Part shown: piece by piece, positions 1 through 5,659 of the stretch
Position numbering within the stretch: the first letter of the stretch is position 1
How the letters are laid out: every line of letters begins with the position of its first letter
Assembly: GCA_937927265.1 (NCBI GenBank)
Contig: CALBCO010000201.1
Coordinates: 1 to 8,094, forward strand
Origin: an uncultured Verrucomicrobiae bacterium
GTDB taxonomy: Bacteria > Verrucomicrobiota > Verrucomicrobiia > Palsa-1439
Reading direction: 5' to 3'
DNA: 8,094 nt
Translations under genes and position numbers: made by a program
Notes under the pieces: model-generated
Database searches by the model: none
Told to the model about the DNA's origin: nothing
Seen by the model: the letters and a program-made list of their open reading frames with translations, nothing else

Positions 1-216
1 TCATAGTTTGGATGGTCGTTATTGGGGATCATTTCCGAAGAACGACTTGGTGGGGCGAGCTGTGTTTGTTTATTGGCCATTCTCGCGTCGCTTTGGGTTT
101 GTAGAATAGTCACGAAACAAGGAACGATGCGCCGATTTCCAAGCAACCATAACGTCGCACAATATATGTTATGTCTAATAATTACTCTTGCGAGTCGTTA
201 GTAGAATGAATTTGCG
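1..216. other. A+T-richer intergenic stretch downstream of hemC, no convincing gene
   Basis: This stretch follows the hemC stop codon and is visibly richer in A+T than the coding sequence beside it. Plus-strand frame 1 is open from about base 7 to the TAG at 199-201 and could start at a TTG at 22-24. The predicted peptide has two hydrophobic stretches, but there is no ATG near its start, no clear ribosome binding site and no family I recognise, so I do not call it a gene. A weak 6-bp inverted repeat (CATAAC at 148-153, GTTATG at 168-173, 14-base loop) lies downstream of hemC but has no T-run behind it, so it is not a typical terminator. The window opens with TCAT, which on the minus strand would read ATGA and could be the start of a next gene; this cannot be judged from here. 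No hemD or cobA follows hemC inside the window. Confidence 0.5.
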
Positions 217-1131
217 CTATTCCTGTCCTGGGCTTGTCATCACGCGGGCGGCCCTCTCTCCGAGAGCTATCGGGTCAGTCGCAGGGCCTTCAATCATCAC
301 CCGATTCGCCACTTGTCCGTGGTCACGAAACTTGCCGGCACGTAGGTGTAGCCAACCGTTTCGGATGGTTGCGTGAGCTGCGTATGGCACTTGGCAGCCG
401 CCGCCTAATGTGCGCAAAAAACTTCGCTCCGCTTCGACGCAAGCCCGCGTGTCGGCGTCGTTGATCACAGAGAGCAGTGCTTGGATGGCCAGATCGTCCG
501 TACGCACTTCACAGGCAATTGCGCCCTGCCCCACGGCCGGAATCATCAGGTCGAAATCCAGGACGTGCCAGTACAACTGTGGCCATTGGGGAATTAAACC
601 CTGCCGTCGAATCCCAGCCGCAGCGAGCACGGTTGCCGACCACCTGTCGTTTTCTTGGAGTCTGCGCAAACGGGTTTCAATGTTGCCCCGAATGTCCTCA
701 ATGTGGAGATCAGGACGGATGGCCAAGAGTTGAGCGCGACGGCGGATGCTGCTGGTTGCGACAATGGCCTCAGTTGGAAGATCCATCAAAGAACAGACGG
801 ATTGTTTCGTCACAAGTAAATCATGGGCATCTTCACGGGCCGGTATGGCACCAATGGTCAGTCCCGCAGGCAACGTAGTCGGCAAGTCTTTCAGGCTATG
901 AACGGCAAGAGTAATCGTACCGGCCAGCAATTGTTCTTCGATTTCCTTGGTGAAGAGTCCTTTCCCTGCCCCCTGAGTCAACGAGGCAGTAGGAAAAAGA
1001 TCGCCCGTGGTTTTGATGATTTTTGTTTCGATGGCGATACCGGGGTGTGCAGCTTGCAAGAGTTTTTTGATGATTTCTGCTTGAGCGAGCGCCAGCGGGC
1101 TGCCGCGAGTGCCGATGATGAGGGGTTTCAT
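217..1131 (-). CDS. hemC: Hydroxymethylbilane synthase (porphobilinogen deaminase)
   Basis: This cytosolic enzyme joins four porphobilinogen molecules head to tail into 1-hydroxymethylbilane, the precursor of uroporphyrinogen III, heme and siroheme. The 304-residue length is normal for the family. Visible family motifs are the N-terminal IGTRGSPLALAQAE (6-19), VHSLKDLPT (77-85, with the catalytic Asp at 82), ATSSIRRRAQL (125-135) and the basic IRGNIETRLRRL segment (147-158) that binds substrate carboxylates. LGGGCQVP (242-249) holds Cys246, expected to carry the dipyrromethane cofactor. The ATG at 1129-1131 was chosen because the protein then begins MKPLIIGTRG as in the family, and because it overlaps the hemA stop as ATGA, implying translational coupling. 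An upstream in-frame ATG at 1176 would add 15 unrelated residues. It is the last gene of the sirC-hemX-hemA-hemC cluster and ends with TAG. No residue appears to be missing. Confidence 0.97.
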   Translation of the reverse strand: MKPLIIGTRGSPLALAQAEIIKKLLQAAHPGIAIETKIIKTTGDLFPTASLTQGAGKGLFTKEIEEQLLAGTITLAVHSLKDLPTTLPAGLTIGAIPAREDAHDLLVTKQSVCSLMDLPTEAIVATSSIRRRAQLLAIRPDLHIEDIRGNIETRLRRLQENDRWSATVLAAAGIRRQGLIPQWPQLYWHVLDFDLMIPAVGQGAIACEVRTDDLAIQALLSVINDADTRACVEAERSFLRTLGGGCQVPYAAHATIRNGWLHLRAGKFRDHGQVANRVMIEGPATDPIALGERAARVMTSPGQE

Positions 1132-2138
1132 GGTTGATAACGTTGCTCTAAGGATGGACGGTGAGCGGCAAACCATCGGAGATAGCGTACCAAATGACCG
1201 TCAATCAACTCCCGACAGGCGTCAAGTTCGCGCTCGCGGGCGGCGCGATTGTCTTGCGCAATTTGTTGCAAATCATCCAAGTCGTACAGAAACACATCCT
1301 CCAACTCACCACAAGAAGGTTCGACATTGCGAGGTACGGCGATATCAATCAAAAACAATGGCCGCGCCGGCCGGTGGCGAAGCAGGGGCCGGAGTTTTTC
1401 TGTGGTGATAACCGGATGCGGTGCGCCGGTCGCGGTAATGACGATGTCCACGATAGGAAACTGCGCGGGCCAGTCTTCGTACGAGATAGCTCGGCCGCCA
1501 ATTTGTGCAGCGAACTCAACGGCACGTCCCTGAGCGCGGCTACACACTAAGATTGTCCCGGCGCCGCGGCTGCGCAATGCTCTCGCAGTTGCCTCGCTGA
1601 TTTCGCCGGTGCCGACCACCATGACCGTGCGGGCAGCAAGGTTGCGGAAAATTTTTTCAGCAAGATCCACCGCAACGTTACCGACGGAGGTCGAACCACG
1701 CGCGATGGCAGTGCGGGAACGTACGTGTTTGGCGGCAGCAAAAGCTTTTTGGAAAAGACGGTTGAGCACGGGACCAGTAGCGCCAGCAGTTTGGGCAGCT
1801 TCGTATGCCTGTTTTACCTGTCCTAGAACCTCGGTTTCACCCAGTACCATCGAATCCAACCCACACACGACTTCGCATAGATGACGGACACAGTCTTGGT
1901 CCCGCCACTCGTAGAGATGTTGCGGGGGCACGCTGAAGAACCGACGAGCCGCCGCAACCTCACCGGCCACCCCGTACACCTCCACCCGGTTGCAGGTGGA
2001 CACCACGACAGCCTCGTACAGCCCAGCCTTGCGCAACTCGGCACTGACTGCACCCCACCGGCCACGAGGTACGGCCACCCGTTCGCGGACTTCCACGGGT
2101 GCTGTACGATGGTTCAGACCGATGACAACCAGATTCAT
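1128..2138 (-). CDS. hemA: Glutamyl-tRNA reductase, short C-terminus
   Basis: GluTR reduces glutamyl-tRNA(Glu) with NADPH to glutamate-1-semialdehyde, the first committed step of C5-pathway tetrapyrrole synthesis. The N-terminal catalytic domain shows GLNHRTAPVEVRE (7-19) and STCNRVEVY (47-55), with the nucleophilic Cys at 49. CGLDSMVLGETEVLGQVKQAY spans 92-112. The NADPH domain has VVGTGEISEATARAL (174-188) and the late motif FLIDIAVPRNVEP (262-274). The product is 336 residues, against roughly 420 in many bacteria: after the linker helix around 285-320 most of the C-terminal dimerisation domain is absent. Chlamydial GluTR has a similar short length, so this may be a lineage trait rather than damage. 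The ATG at 2136-2138 overlaps the hemX stop as ATGA, and the end overlaps hemC the same way. No Shine-Dalgarno sequence is visible, so coupling to hemX is likely. The frame stays open far upstream (to 2723), but that part is a shadow of hemX. Confidence 0.96.
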   Translation of the reverse strand: MNLVVIGLNHRTAPVEVRERVAVPRGRWGAVSAELRKAGLYEAVVVSTCNRVEVYGVAGEVAAARRFFSVPPQHLYEWRDQDCVRHLCEVVCGLDSMVLGETEVLGQVKQAYEAAQTAGATGPVLNRLFQKAFAAAKHVRSRTAIARGSTSVGNVAVDLAEKIFRNLAARTVMVVGTGEISEATARALRSRGAGTILVCSRAQGRAVEFAAQIGGRAISYEDWPAQFPIVDIVITATGAPHPVITTEKLRPLLRHRPARPLFLIDIAVPRNVEPSCGELEDVFLYDLDDLQQIAQDNRAARERELDACRELIDGHLVRYLRWFAAHRPSLEQRYQP

Positions 2139-2950
2139 GGGGCGGGACGCGAGGATACCGGCAGCAAATACACGAGCCAAAACGACAGCAACAACAAACC
2201 GAAGAGCGCGATGGAGTAGCGCGCCATACGCCGCGCGTGCATGCGGCCGGCCCACCGCGCGCCGACCACGCCGCCGTACGCCACCCAGGCCGTGACCGCC
2301 CACGCTGTTTTTGCTGCCATCCACTGGCCGACCACGTGCTGTGACACCACGCCGCCGAGCATCCCGAACGTCAGCATCACGAATCCGAGCAACACCAGCC
2401 GATGGTTGATGATGTCGAGTTGTTCGACCGCCGGCAACAAGGCCAGTGTGCGGTGGGGTCGCCGTGATTTGAGTTGATCTTCCTGTCGCAGGTACATCGC
2501 GCCGATCACACCGGCCAACGCAAACGCCCCGCAGGCCAGGATGCCGATCGCGGCGTGAAAATCCACCCACGGGCTGTATTTCAACGGAGTGGCGCGCGGC
2601 ATGTCGCTCAACCCCAAGAGGGCCACCGCACCGATGGCCAACACAATGGGCGCTGTGAACGCGCCGAGAAACGACAGCCGGTACGATGGTCCGATCAAGA
2701 GGTAAAACAATACCGCCGCCCACGCGATGAAGATCGTCATTTCAAACGGCGTGGTCAGTGGACAACGGCCGATGGCTTTGCCGCGCAGGTACAAAAAGGT
2801 TGTTTGGAGGGCAAATCCAGCCAACATCGTGATGTAATTGATTGGGCGCAGACGACCGTCGGGTTGCCCGCTGCGCCAGCGTTGCCAAGTCAGCAGGCAA
2901 CTCATGCCAAACAACAGTTCCGCCAGCCACAGGTAACCTCGCTCAGTCAT
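2135..2950 (-). CDS. hemX: HemX/CcsA-family integral membrane protein (cytochrome c assembly type)
   Basis: This is a 271-residue polytopic membrane protein of the HemX/CcsA/ResC group. About eight hydrophobic segments are visible, near residues 5-22, 38-55, 70-88, 92-112, 134-153, 184-202, 214-232 and 243-263. Family-like features are SPWVDFHAAIGILACG (126-141, His132), INHRLVLLGFVMLTFGMLGG (181-200, His183) and the C-terminal pattern AW-x4-AW-x2-YGG followed by an Arg-rich loop. The Trp-rich WGxxWxWD heme-handling motif of true CcsA is not present; the corresponding stretch reads VVSQHVVGQWMAAKTAW, which favours a HemX-type role. HemX proteins are encoded beside hemA in many bacteria, and in Bacillus subtilis HemX influences GluTR abundance. 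Heme transport for cytochrome c is the alternative. The start overlaps the sirC end by 8 bases and the stop overlaps the hemA start as ATGA, so the three genes are probably translated from one message. Confidence 0.85.
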   Translation of the reverse strand: MTERGYLWLAELLFGMSCLLTWQRWRSGQPDGRLRPINYITMLAGFALQTTFLYLRGKAIGRCPLTTPFEMTIFIAWAAVLFYLLIGPSYRLSFLGAFTAPIVLAIGAVALLGLSDMPRATPLKYSPWVDFHAAIGILACGAFALAGVIGAMYLRQEDQLKSRRPHRTLALLPAVEQLDIINHRLVLLGFVMLTFGMLGGVVSQHVVGQWMAAKTAWAVTAWVAYGGVVGARWAGRMHARRMARYSIALFGLLLLSFWLVYLLPVSSRPAP

Positions 2951-3440
2951 CGGGTGTTCTTGCTGTTCGCTGGCGCGCGGCCGAAATTGTTTTTAGCAAC
3001 ATTGGGTACCGGTAGCCGAGAAATCGCGCCAACTCGCGTCGGAGTTGTTTGGCCAGTGCCGGGCTGGCACCATCGGTAGAAATCGCGAGGGTCAACTGCC
3101 CGCGCCGTACAACTGCCGGCACGATGAAGTTGCCGGCGACTGGCTCGGTAACGCAGTTCACCAGTTGCCGGCGGCGCTTGGCTTCGGCGCACACCTGCCG
3201 GTTGACGGTCGCATCATTGGTAGCCGCCACCACCACACTTGCTCCGCGCAAATCGCCTCGTCGGTAGCGGCGTTTATACCAGCGCACAGACTGTGGTAGT
3301 GGCCGCTGCGCCTGCGGACTAATAACGGTCACCACGGCGCCAGCAGCGAGGAGCGATCGGATTTTTCGAATCGCCACGCGCCCAGCACCGATGACCACCA
3401 CCGGCCGGTTTGCAAGATCGAGGAACAGTGGGTAGCGCAT
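2943..3440 (-). CDS. sirC: Precorrin-2 dehydrogenase (SirC / CysG N-terminal / Met8 type)
   Basis: This stand-alone 165-residue protein matches the N-terminal NAD-dependent module of siroheme synthase, which oxidises precorrin-2 to sirohydrochlorin; some relatives also insert Fe2+. The start MRYPLFLDLANRPVVVIGAGRVAIRK (written in part: PLFLDL at 4-9, then GAGRVA at 18-23) is the classical Rossmann dinucleotide loop. VVAATND (70-76), NFIVPAVVRRGQLTLAIST (104-122) and GASPALAKQLRREL (124-137) are family signatures. In E. coli CysG a catalytic Asp follows the motif NVV; here the matching stretch is NCVTEP (95-100), so Thr98 appears to sit at that position with Glu99 next. This may mean dehydrogenase activity without ferrochelation, or a Glu substituting. 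The C-terminal dimer/chelatase region is short. The ATG lies 23 bases after the rnpB 3' end without a Shine-Dalgarno sequence. The end overlaps hemX by 8 bases. Confidence 0.88.
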   Translation of the reverse strand: MRYPLFLDLANRPVVVIGAGRVAIRKIRSLLAAGAVVTVISPQAQRPLPQSVRWYKRRYRRGDLRGASVVVAATNDATVNRQVCAEAKRRRQLVNCVTEPVAGNFIVPAVVRRGQLTLAISTDGASPALAKQLRRELARFLGYRYPMLLKTISAARQRTARTPDD

Positions 3441-3463
3441 GAGGAACAGTTAACGGTGTTTTT

Positions 3464-3795
3464 GGGGAGGGCCGTAAGCCAGATTCTGTTCTTGATAGTC
3501 ATTTATCTGATGCGACCGATACCCGCGGCGACGCGGGCCACGTCATAGCCGCCTATTTGGTCTTGCTCCGGATGGGGTTTGCCGTGCCCCCGGCATTGCT
3601 GCCGGGGCGGTAGGCTCTTACCCTGCCGTTTCACCCTTACCCCGACTTGTGTCGAGGCGGTTTGCTTTCTGTTGCACTGTCCGTCGGCCAAGACAAACTC
3701 GGCCGCCCCGGCTTGCGCCGGGCATCCTGCCCTGTGGAGTCTGGACTTTCCTCCCCGGACACTTGCGCGCCCAGAGCGACTATCCGCCCTCCCAA
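3464..3795 (-). ncRNA. rnpB: RNase P RNA, bacterial type A
   Basis: This is the catalytic RNA that removes 5' leaders from pre-tRNAs with the RnpA protein. Read on the minus strand, the near-invariant blocks appear in order: GAGGAAAGTCCAGACTCC followed by ACAGGGCAGGATGCC; AGTGCAACAGAAAGCAAAC; GGTAAGGGTGAAACGGCAGG then GTAAGAGCCTACCG; CGGAGCAAGACCAAATAGG; and at the 3' end CAGAATCTGGCTTACGGCCC. The first and last bases pair as helix P1 (TTTGGGAGGGC at the 5' end with GCCCTCCCCAAA at the 3' end), which sets the ends to within a few bases and gives about 330 nt. Block order and P4 strands fit class A. The L15 loop reads CGGCAAACCCC, with GGC where GGU usually pairs with the tRNA 3' end. The gene starts about 20 bases after the zinc-ribbon CDS and ends 23 bases before sirC, with no hairpin-plus-T-run behind it, so 3' processing from a longer transcript is likely. 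Open frames across it are artefacts. Confidence 0.97.
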
Positions 3796-3800
3796 AGAAC

Positions 3801-3831
3801 ACTAGATTGACGCCGTTATTCCGGCTGCCAA
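3801..3831 (-). promoter_or_regulatory. Possible sigma70-like promoter for rnpB
   Basis: Read on the minus strand, TTGGCA (3831-3826) is followed after 19 bases by TCTAGT (3806-3801), and the inferred rnpB 5' end lies about 6 bases further on. The -35 box matches 5 of 6 consensus bases and the -10 box 4 of 6, but the spacer is longer than the usual 17. The site overlaps the last codons of the zinc-ribbon gene. The placement relative to the RNA end is the best argument; the boxes alone would be weak. Confidence 0.35.
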
Positions 3832-4523
3832 TACAGAATCCTGCCGCAATAGTCACAACTGGTCAACTCATTGTTATGCCGGGCATTATACACCAATTGG
3901 GGAGCGAGGTGTAGATGGCAGCCACCGCAATTGCCGTGTTGCACGGGTACAACCACGGCGTTGCCTTTACTGCGCAATAGCCGTTCGTAACGGGCGAGCA
4001 CGTCCGGGTCCACTTGCTGGGCCAATACGGTGCGTTCGGCCTGCAGTTGTGCCAATTCCTGCCGAATCAATTCGTCTCGTTTCTGCAATTCGTTTTTTTC
4101 ATTGTTGGCCCGCGCGGTCAGTTCGGCCAACTGTTGTTGTTCCACACGCAGTTGCGGTTGCAACTGCTCGACCTGCTCCATGAACTCCAATTCCTGGTCC
4201 TCGACGTCTTGGATGAGGCACTCCAATTGTTCAATCTCTTTGAGTAACGCCTGATACTCGGTGTTGGATTTGATTTGGAACAATTGGGTCCGATACTTGG
4301 CCACTTGGTTGCGTTTCGCCTCGGCATCAAGCTCCAGCTTCTTGCGTTCGGCTTCGAGGTGTTGCAGCCTGACGCGGGCGGATTCGAGTTTAGCCGATTC
4401 AGCTTGGACGCGGGCTTCGATCGCGGCCCGTTCGCCCGGCAACCGCGCAACCTCGGCTTTGAGGCGGGCAATGCGGGTATCGCGGTCTTGCAGAACTAAT
4501 AGTTTTTCGAGGGCCGGCATCAT
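3816..4523 (-). CDS. Coiled-coil protein with C-terminal C4 zinc ribbon (CT398/CdsZ, FlgZ-like family)
   Basis: This 235-residue protein is soluble and lacks a signal peptide. Residues about 3-175 are a long, charged, Gln/Glu/Leu-rich antiparallel coiled coil with almost no Pro or Gly, containing the family-typical KSNTEYQALLKEIEQLE (85-101). The C-terminus is a four-Cys zinc ribbon: Cys199-x2-Cys202 in GNCGGCHLHLAPQ and Cys223-x2-Cys226 in LTSCDYCGRILYW. Relatives include Chlamydia trachomatis CT398 and Helicobacter HP0958 (FlgZ), both reported to bind sigma54 (RpoN); the Helicobacter protein also binds flagellin mRNA. Whether this protein does either is unknown. Beginning as MMPALEKLLVLQ, it could start at the ATG of 4523 or 4520; neither has a clear Shine-Dalgarno sequence. 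It sits 43 bases after ribE, behind a candidate promoter, and immediately before rnpB. Confidence 0.88.
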   Translation of the reverse strand: MMPALEKLLVLQDRDTRIARLKAEVARLPGERAAIEARVQAESAKLESARVRLQHLEAERKKLELDAEAKRNQVAKYRTQLFQIKSNTEYQALLKEIEQLECLIQDVEDQELEFMEQVEQLQPQLRVEQQQLAELTARANNEKNELQKRDELIRQELAQLQAERTVLAQQVDPDVLARYERLLRSKGNAVVVPVQHGNCGGCHLHLAPQLVYNARHNNELTSCDYCGRILYWQPE

Positions 4524-4540
4524 GGCTGTTGGGTCCGCGC

Positions 4541-4570
4541 AGTGTAAAGGTCACGCCCGGTGATTGTCAA
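4541..4570 (-). promoter_or_regulatory. Candidate sigma70-type promoter upstream of the zinc-ribbon gene
   Basis: On the minus strand a perfect TTGACA (4570-4565) is followed after 18 bases by TACACT (4546-4541, 4 of 6 consensus). It overlaps the ribE stop codon and ends 17 bases before the ATG at 4523, which predicts a leader of only about 10 bases. It could start a transcript covering the zinc-ribbon gene, rnpB and sirC-hemX-hemA-hemC. Supported by sequence match only. Confidence 0.5.
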
Positions 4571-5163
4571 CCGCGCCGGCTGCTCAATAGTTTTTCCACG
4601 TACTTGCCGATGATGTCTGCCTCCAGATTCACAAGATCGCCGGGCTGGCGCTGCCGGAGGTTGGTGACCGCATGCGTGTGCGGAATGATCCAGATCCGAA
4701 ACCAGCCCCGGCCGATTTTCGCGACTGTCAGGCTGATGCCATCCACCGCAATTGAACCTTTTGGCACGATATACCGCATTACGTCGGCCGGGGCCTTCAC
4801 TTCGAGAACGTAGTCTTTTCCGTCCCGCTCGTATCGGCGCACCGTGCCGCAACCGTCCACATGACCCAACACAAAATGTCCATCAAAGCCGGCATGGGCG
4901 CGGAGCGGGCGTTCGAGGTTGACGAGAGAGCCTGGACGCAGTTGACCGAGGTTAGTGCAACGCAAGGTTTCATTCAACACATCGAAACGTACCACGCCCG
5001 CGCGCTTGCCTACCACGGTCAGACATGTGCCGTTGACTGCTAAACTGCAACCAACCCGAAGAGTCCGCCCCAATTTTCGCGGACGGATGCTCAACTCCGT
5101 CGAACGCGGCCCCGGCCGAATGCGGACGACTTGGCCGGCTTCCTCAACAATTCCGGTAAACAT
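4567..5163 (-). CDS. ribE: Riboflavin synthase, alpha subunit
   Basis: Riboflavin synthase dismutates two 6,7-dimethyl-8-ribityllumazine molecules into riboflavin and 5-amino-6-ribitylamino-uracil, the last step of the pathway. The 198-residue length is normal. The protein shows the internal duplication of two lumazine-binding barrels: MFTGIVEEAG (1-10) with SLAVNGTCLTVV (40-51) and NETLRCTNLG (64-73) in the first, and GHVDGCGTV (100-108) with SIAVDGISLTVAKI (137-150) and PHTHAVTNL (161-169) in the second. The catalytic N-terminal MFTGIV, Cys47 and the paired NG/DG-x2-LTV motifs are all present. The ATG at 5161-5163 gives the invariant MFTGIV; the longer open frame to 5238 adds 25 unrelated residues and would run over the divergent pilin start. 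No clear Shine-Dalgarno sequence precedes it. It is separated from ribD by the opposite-strand pilin gene and may need its own promoter. Confidence 0.97.
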   Translation of the reverse strand: MFTGIVEEAGQVVRIRPGPRSTELSIRPRKLGRTLRVGCSLAVNGTCLTVVGKRAGVVRFDVLNETLRCTNLGQLRPGSLVNLERPLRAHAGFDGHFVLGHVDGCGTVRRYERDGKDYVLEVKAPADVMRYIVPKGSIAVDGISLTVAKIGRGWFRIWIIPHTHAVTNLRQRQPGDLVNLEADIIGKYVEKLLSSRRG

Positions 5164-5175
5164 GCGCCGCACTTT

Positions 5176-5213
5176 ACGGGAAGTTTGGTCCCGTGTCGAG
5201 TCAAGATGACTCG
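5176..5213. promoter_or_regulatory. Two adjacent dyads between the divergent ribE and pseudopilin genes
   Basis: ACGGGA (5176-5181) and TCCCGT (5189-5194) form a perfect 6-bp inverted repeat with a 7-base loop. Two bases later CGAGTCAAGATGACTCG (5197-5213) forms a perfect 7-bp inverted repeat with a 3-base centre. Both lie in the 59-bp gap between the divergent starts of ribE and the pilin gene. They could be operators or transcript hairpins. No FMN riboswitch consensus is seen and there is no T-run. Confidence 0.45.
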
Positions 5214-5222
5214 CTTTGAGGC

Positions 5223-5648
5223 ATGATGGCTGCTGCAAAGTATTCCCGGATGCAACGAAAACGACAAAGCCCTGCGGGGTTCACTTTGGTGGAAATCATG
5301 ATCGTCGCGGCAGTCATTGGCTTGTTGACGACCTTGGCATTGCCCCTCTTCGCCAAAGCGAGGCGCACCTCGCTACGGCAGAAATGTGTCTTGAACCAAC
5401 GGTGCATTTTCGAGGCCGTTACCCGTTATGAGATGGACTACAACACGAACCTCGCCAACATCCGTAATAACGGCGTTCAAATCCGCGCCCAGCTCCTCGC
5501 CAACGGGTACATGAACCCCATTAACAATTTCGACTGCCCCAGCTCAGCCGTGAAGGATTTCGACGATTACCAACTGATCTACGCTGGCCGCGACCTCGTC
5601 AGCACGCGTTGCACCATCCTACCATCTGACCACGCCTTTCCGAATTGA
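5223..5648 (+). CDS. Type II secretion/type IV pilin-like protein with class III prepilin leader
   Basis: This 141-residue protein has a short basic leader ending in Gly19, then FTLVEIMIVAAVIGLLTTLA (20-39), the classical prepilin peptidase site with Phe at +1 and Glu at +5 (Glu24), forming the hydrophobic N-terminal helix. Type II secretion pseudopilins and type IV pilins are cleaved and N-methylated by PilD and assembled into an inner-membrane-anchored fibre. The remainder has ARRTSLRQKC (46-55), a Tyr/Asn-rich middle, DCPSS (104-108) and an end with Cys130 and HAFPN. From memory, a Cys-Pro followed by a late Cys and a terminal His/Pro motif resembles small pseudopilins abundant in Verrucomicrobiota; that match was not searched. 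GAGG at 5218-5221 lies close to two ATGs (5223, 5226); ATG 5250 would give a shorter 10-residue leader. It is the only plus-strand gene, lies between ribE and ribD, ends 11 bp from the convergent ribD end, and has no secretion genes nearby. Confidence 0.88.
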   Translation: MMAAAKYSRMQRKRQSPAGFTLVEIMIVAAVIGLLTTLALPLFAKARRTSLRQKCVLNQRCIFEAVTRYEMDYNTNLANIRNNGVQIRAQLLANGYMNPINNFDCPSSAVKDFDDYQLIYAGRDLVSTRCTILPSDHAFPN

Positions 5649-5659
5649 GACGCCACCTT

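Noticed and set aside
148..173. Inverted repeat CATAAC/GTTATG as a hemC terminator
   Set aside because: The stem is only 6 bp, A+T-rich, with a 14-base loop and no T-run on the downstream side.
188..878. Several plus-strand open frames opposite hemC
   Set aside because: They lie antisense to a clear hemC with intact motifs and look like G+C-rich shadow translations.
2139..2723. Upstream extension of the hemA frame giving a 531-codon open frame
   Set aside because: GluTR homology starts exactly at MNLVVIGLNHRTAP (2138). The extension lies over hemX in another frame and is Arg/Gly-rich shadow sequence.
3503..3914. Open frames on both strands across the RNase P RNA gene
   Set aside because: The conserved RNase P RNA blocks explain this DNA completely, and the translated products resemble no protein family.
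4014..4563. Plus-strand frames opposite the zinc-ribbon gene, rich in Leu/Phe/Gln
   Set aside because: They are the antisense of a repetitive coiled-coil sequence, and the apparent hydrophobicity comes from Glu/Gln codons read backwards.
5164..5238. Longer ribE start with 25 extra N-terminal residues
   Set aside because: Riboflavin synthase begins with the functional MFTGIV. The extension would cross the divergent intergenic dyads and the pilin start.
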